Positions 54,623 to 54,824 of a DNA stretch of 54,824 nucleotides are shown here, in pieces. The stretch is from the NCBI GenBank assembly GCA_016285075.1, contig JAEEQB010000026.1, positions 1 to 54,824 on the forward strand, in the 5' to 3' direction. Numbering within the stretch: the stretch's first letter is position 1; each line of letters opens with the position of its first letter. The notes beneath the pieces are model-generated. The model was not told the origin of the DNA and did no database searches. It worked only from the letters and a program-made list of their open reading frames with translations. This stretch comes from Prevotella sp. (GTDB taxonomy: Bacteria > Bacteroidota > Bacteroidia > Bacteroidales > Bacteroidaceae). Position numbers and translations under genes: made by a program.

Positions 54623-54824
54623 ATGGAAGAGCTTATAGGCAGATACATCAACCCCTACACCGACTACGGCTTCAAGTACCTTTTTGGCACTGAGCCTAAC
54701 AAGGAGTTCACCCTTGACCTCATCAACGCACTGCTGCGGGGCAAGGAGGTCATCAAGTCTCTCACGCTGTTGCCTTCTGAGCAGCTGGGTGACACACAGG
54801 AGGATCGCCGTGCCGTGTTCGATG
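54623..54824 (+). CDS. Rpn / PD-(D/E)XK nuclease family transposase-like protein, 5' part
   Basis: The frame starts at ATG 54623 and runs off the window end after about 67 codons. The visible start, INPYTDYGFKYLFGTEPNKE followed by LINALLRG, and the later DRRAVFD match the N-terminus of the Rpn-type recombination-promoting nuclease / putative transposase family. The DRRAVFD stretch is part of the PD-(D/E)XK core. Such genes are common and often present in many copies in Bacteroidetes. Function is poorly defined. The gene is cut only by the window edge. Confidence 0.85.
   Translation, partial: MEELIGRYINPYTDYGFKYLFGTEPNKEFTLDLINALLRGKEVIKSLTLLPSEQLGDTQEDRRAVFD

Overview
The window looks like the chromosome of a Bacteroidales gut or rumen bacterium, most likely in the Prevotella group. 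The evidence is the paired SusC/SusD outer-membrane genes, a hybrid two-component regulator, secreted proteins with type IX secretion tails, repeated promoter boxes of the Bacteroidetes form TAnnTTTG, a DUF4271 gene next to hemD, and the metK-hemD-rnpA-yidD arrangement. No rRNA or tRNA gene was recognised. Gene calls come from reading translations; no database search was run.

Region 1 (1-4.4 kb): the tail of an unrecognised basic gene, a 49-bp perfect nested inverted repeat, then a leftward housekeeping operon metK - DUF4271 - hemD - rnpA - yidD. Region 2 (4.4-12.4 kb): a rightward operon with a Na/Pi cotransporter followed by a complete glycine cleavage set: a short lipoate ligase, gcvT, gcvH, split gcvPA/gcvPB and its own lpdA. 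Together these cleave glycine to CO2, ammonia and methylene-THF, and the ligase probably lipoylates GcvH.

Region 3 (12.6-24.3 kb, leftward): a two-domain carbohydrate esterase (CE6-like plus CE1-like); two translationally coupled secreted repeat proteins (InlB/Flg_new repeats; BspA-like LRR plus MBG, cohesin-like and dockerin-like domains); a small GIY-YIG-type protein; and a GH97 glycosidase. Between the GIY-YIG gene and GH97 lies about 1 kb with no convincing ORF. It holds a candidate ~300-nt structured RNA whose 5' and 3' ends pair and which has its own promoter. Upstream of that are phased GGGTGACAC boxes and a roughly 350-bp array of degenerate 22-bp units rich in short palindromes. This is the least explained part of the window.

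Region 4 (24.6-54.5 kb, rightward): a polysaccharide utilisation locus with an unusual composition: FAS1 lipoprotein - SusC - SusD - FAS1 - FAS1 - SusC - SusD, then a Tat-exported aldo/keto reductase with ferredoxin-type clusters, a candidate small RNA, a 1303-aa hybrid two-component regulator, a large secreted protein of unknown function and a multidomain GH98 enzyme. The fasciclin lipoproteins probably sit on the surface with the SusCD pairs. GH98, GH97 and the esterase suggest a complex acetylated or branched glycan such as xylan or a host-type glycan, but the substrate cannot be fixed from sequence. The window ends inside a Rpn/PD-(D/E)XK nuclease-type gene.

A recurring pattern is a family of degenerate heptanucleotide tracts (roughly CAWTTNT, on either strand) found in signal-peptide codons, just before start codons and in linkers of the glycan-use genes. 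In the first susC it could form a hairpin around the start codon.
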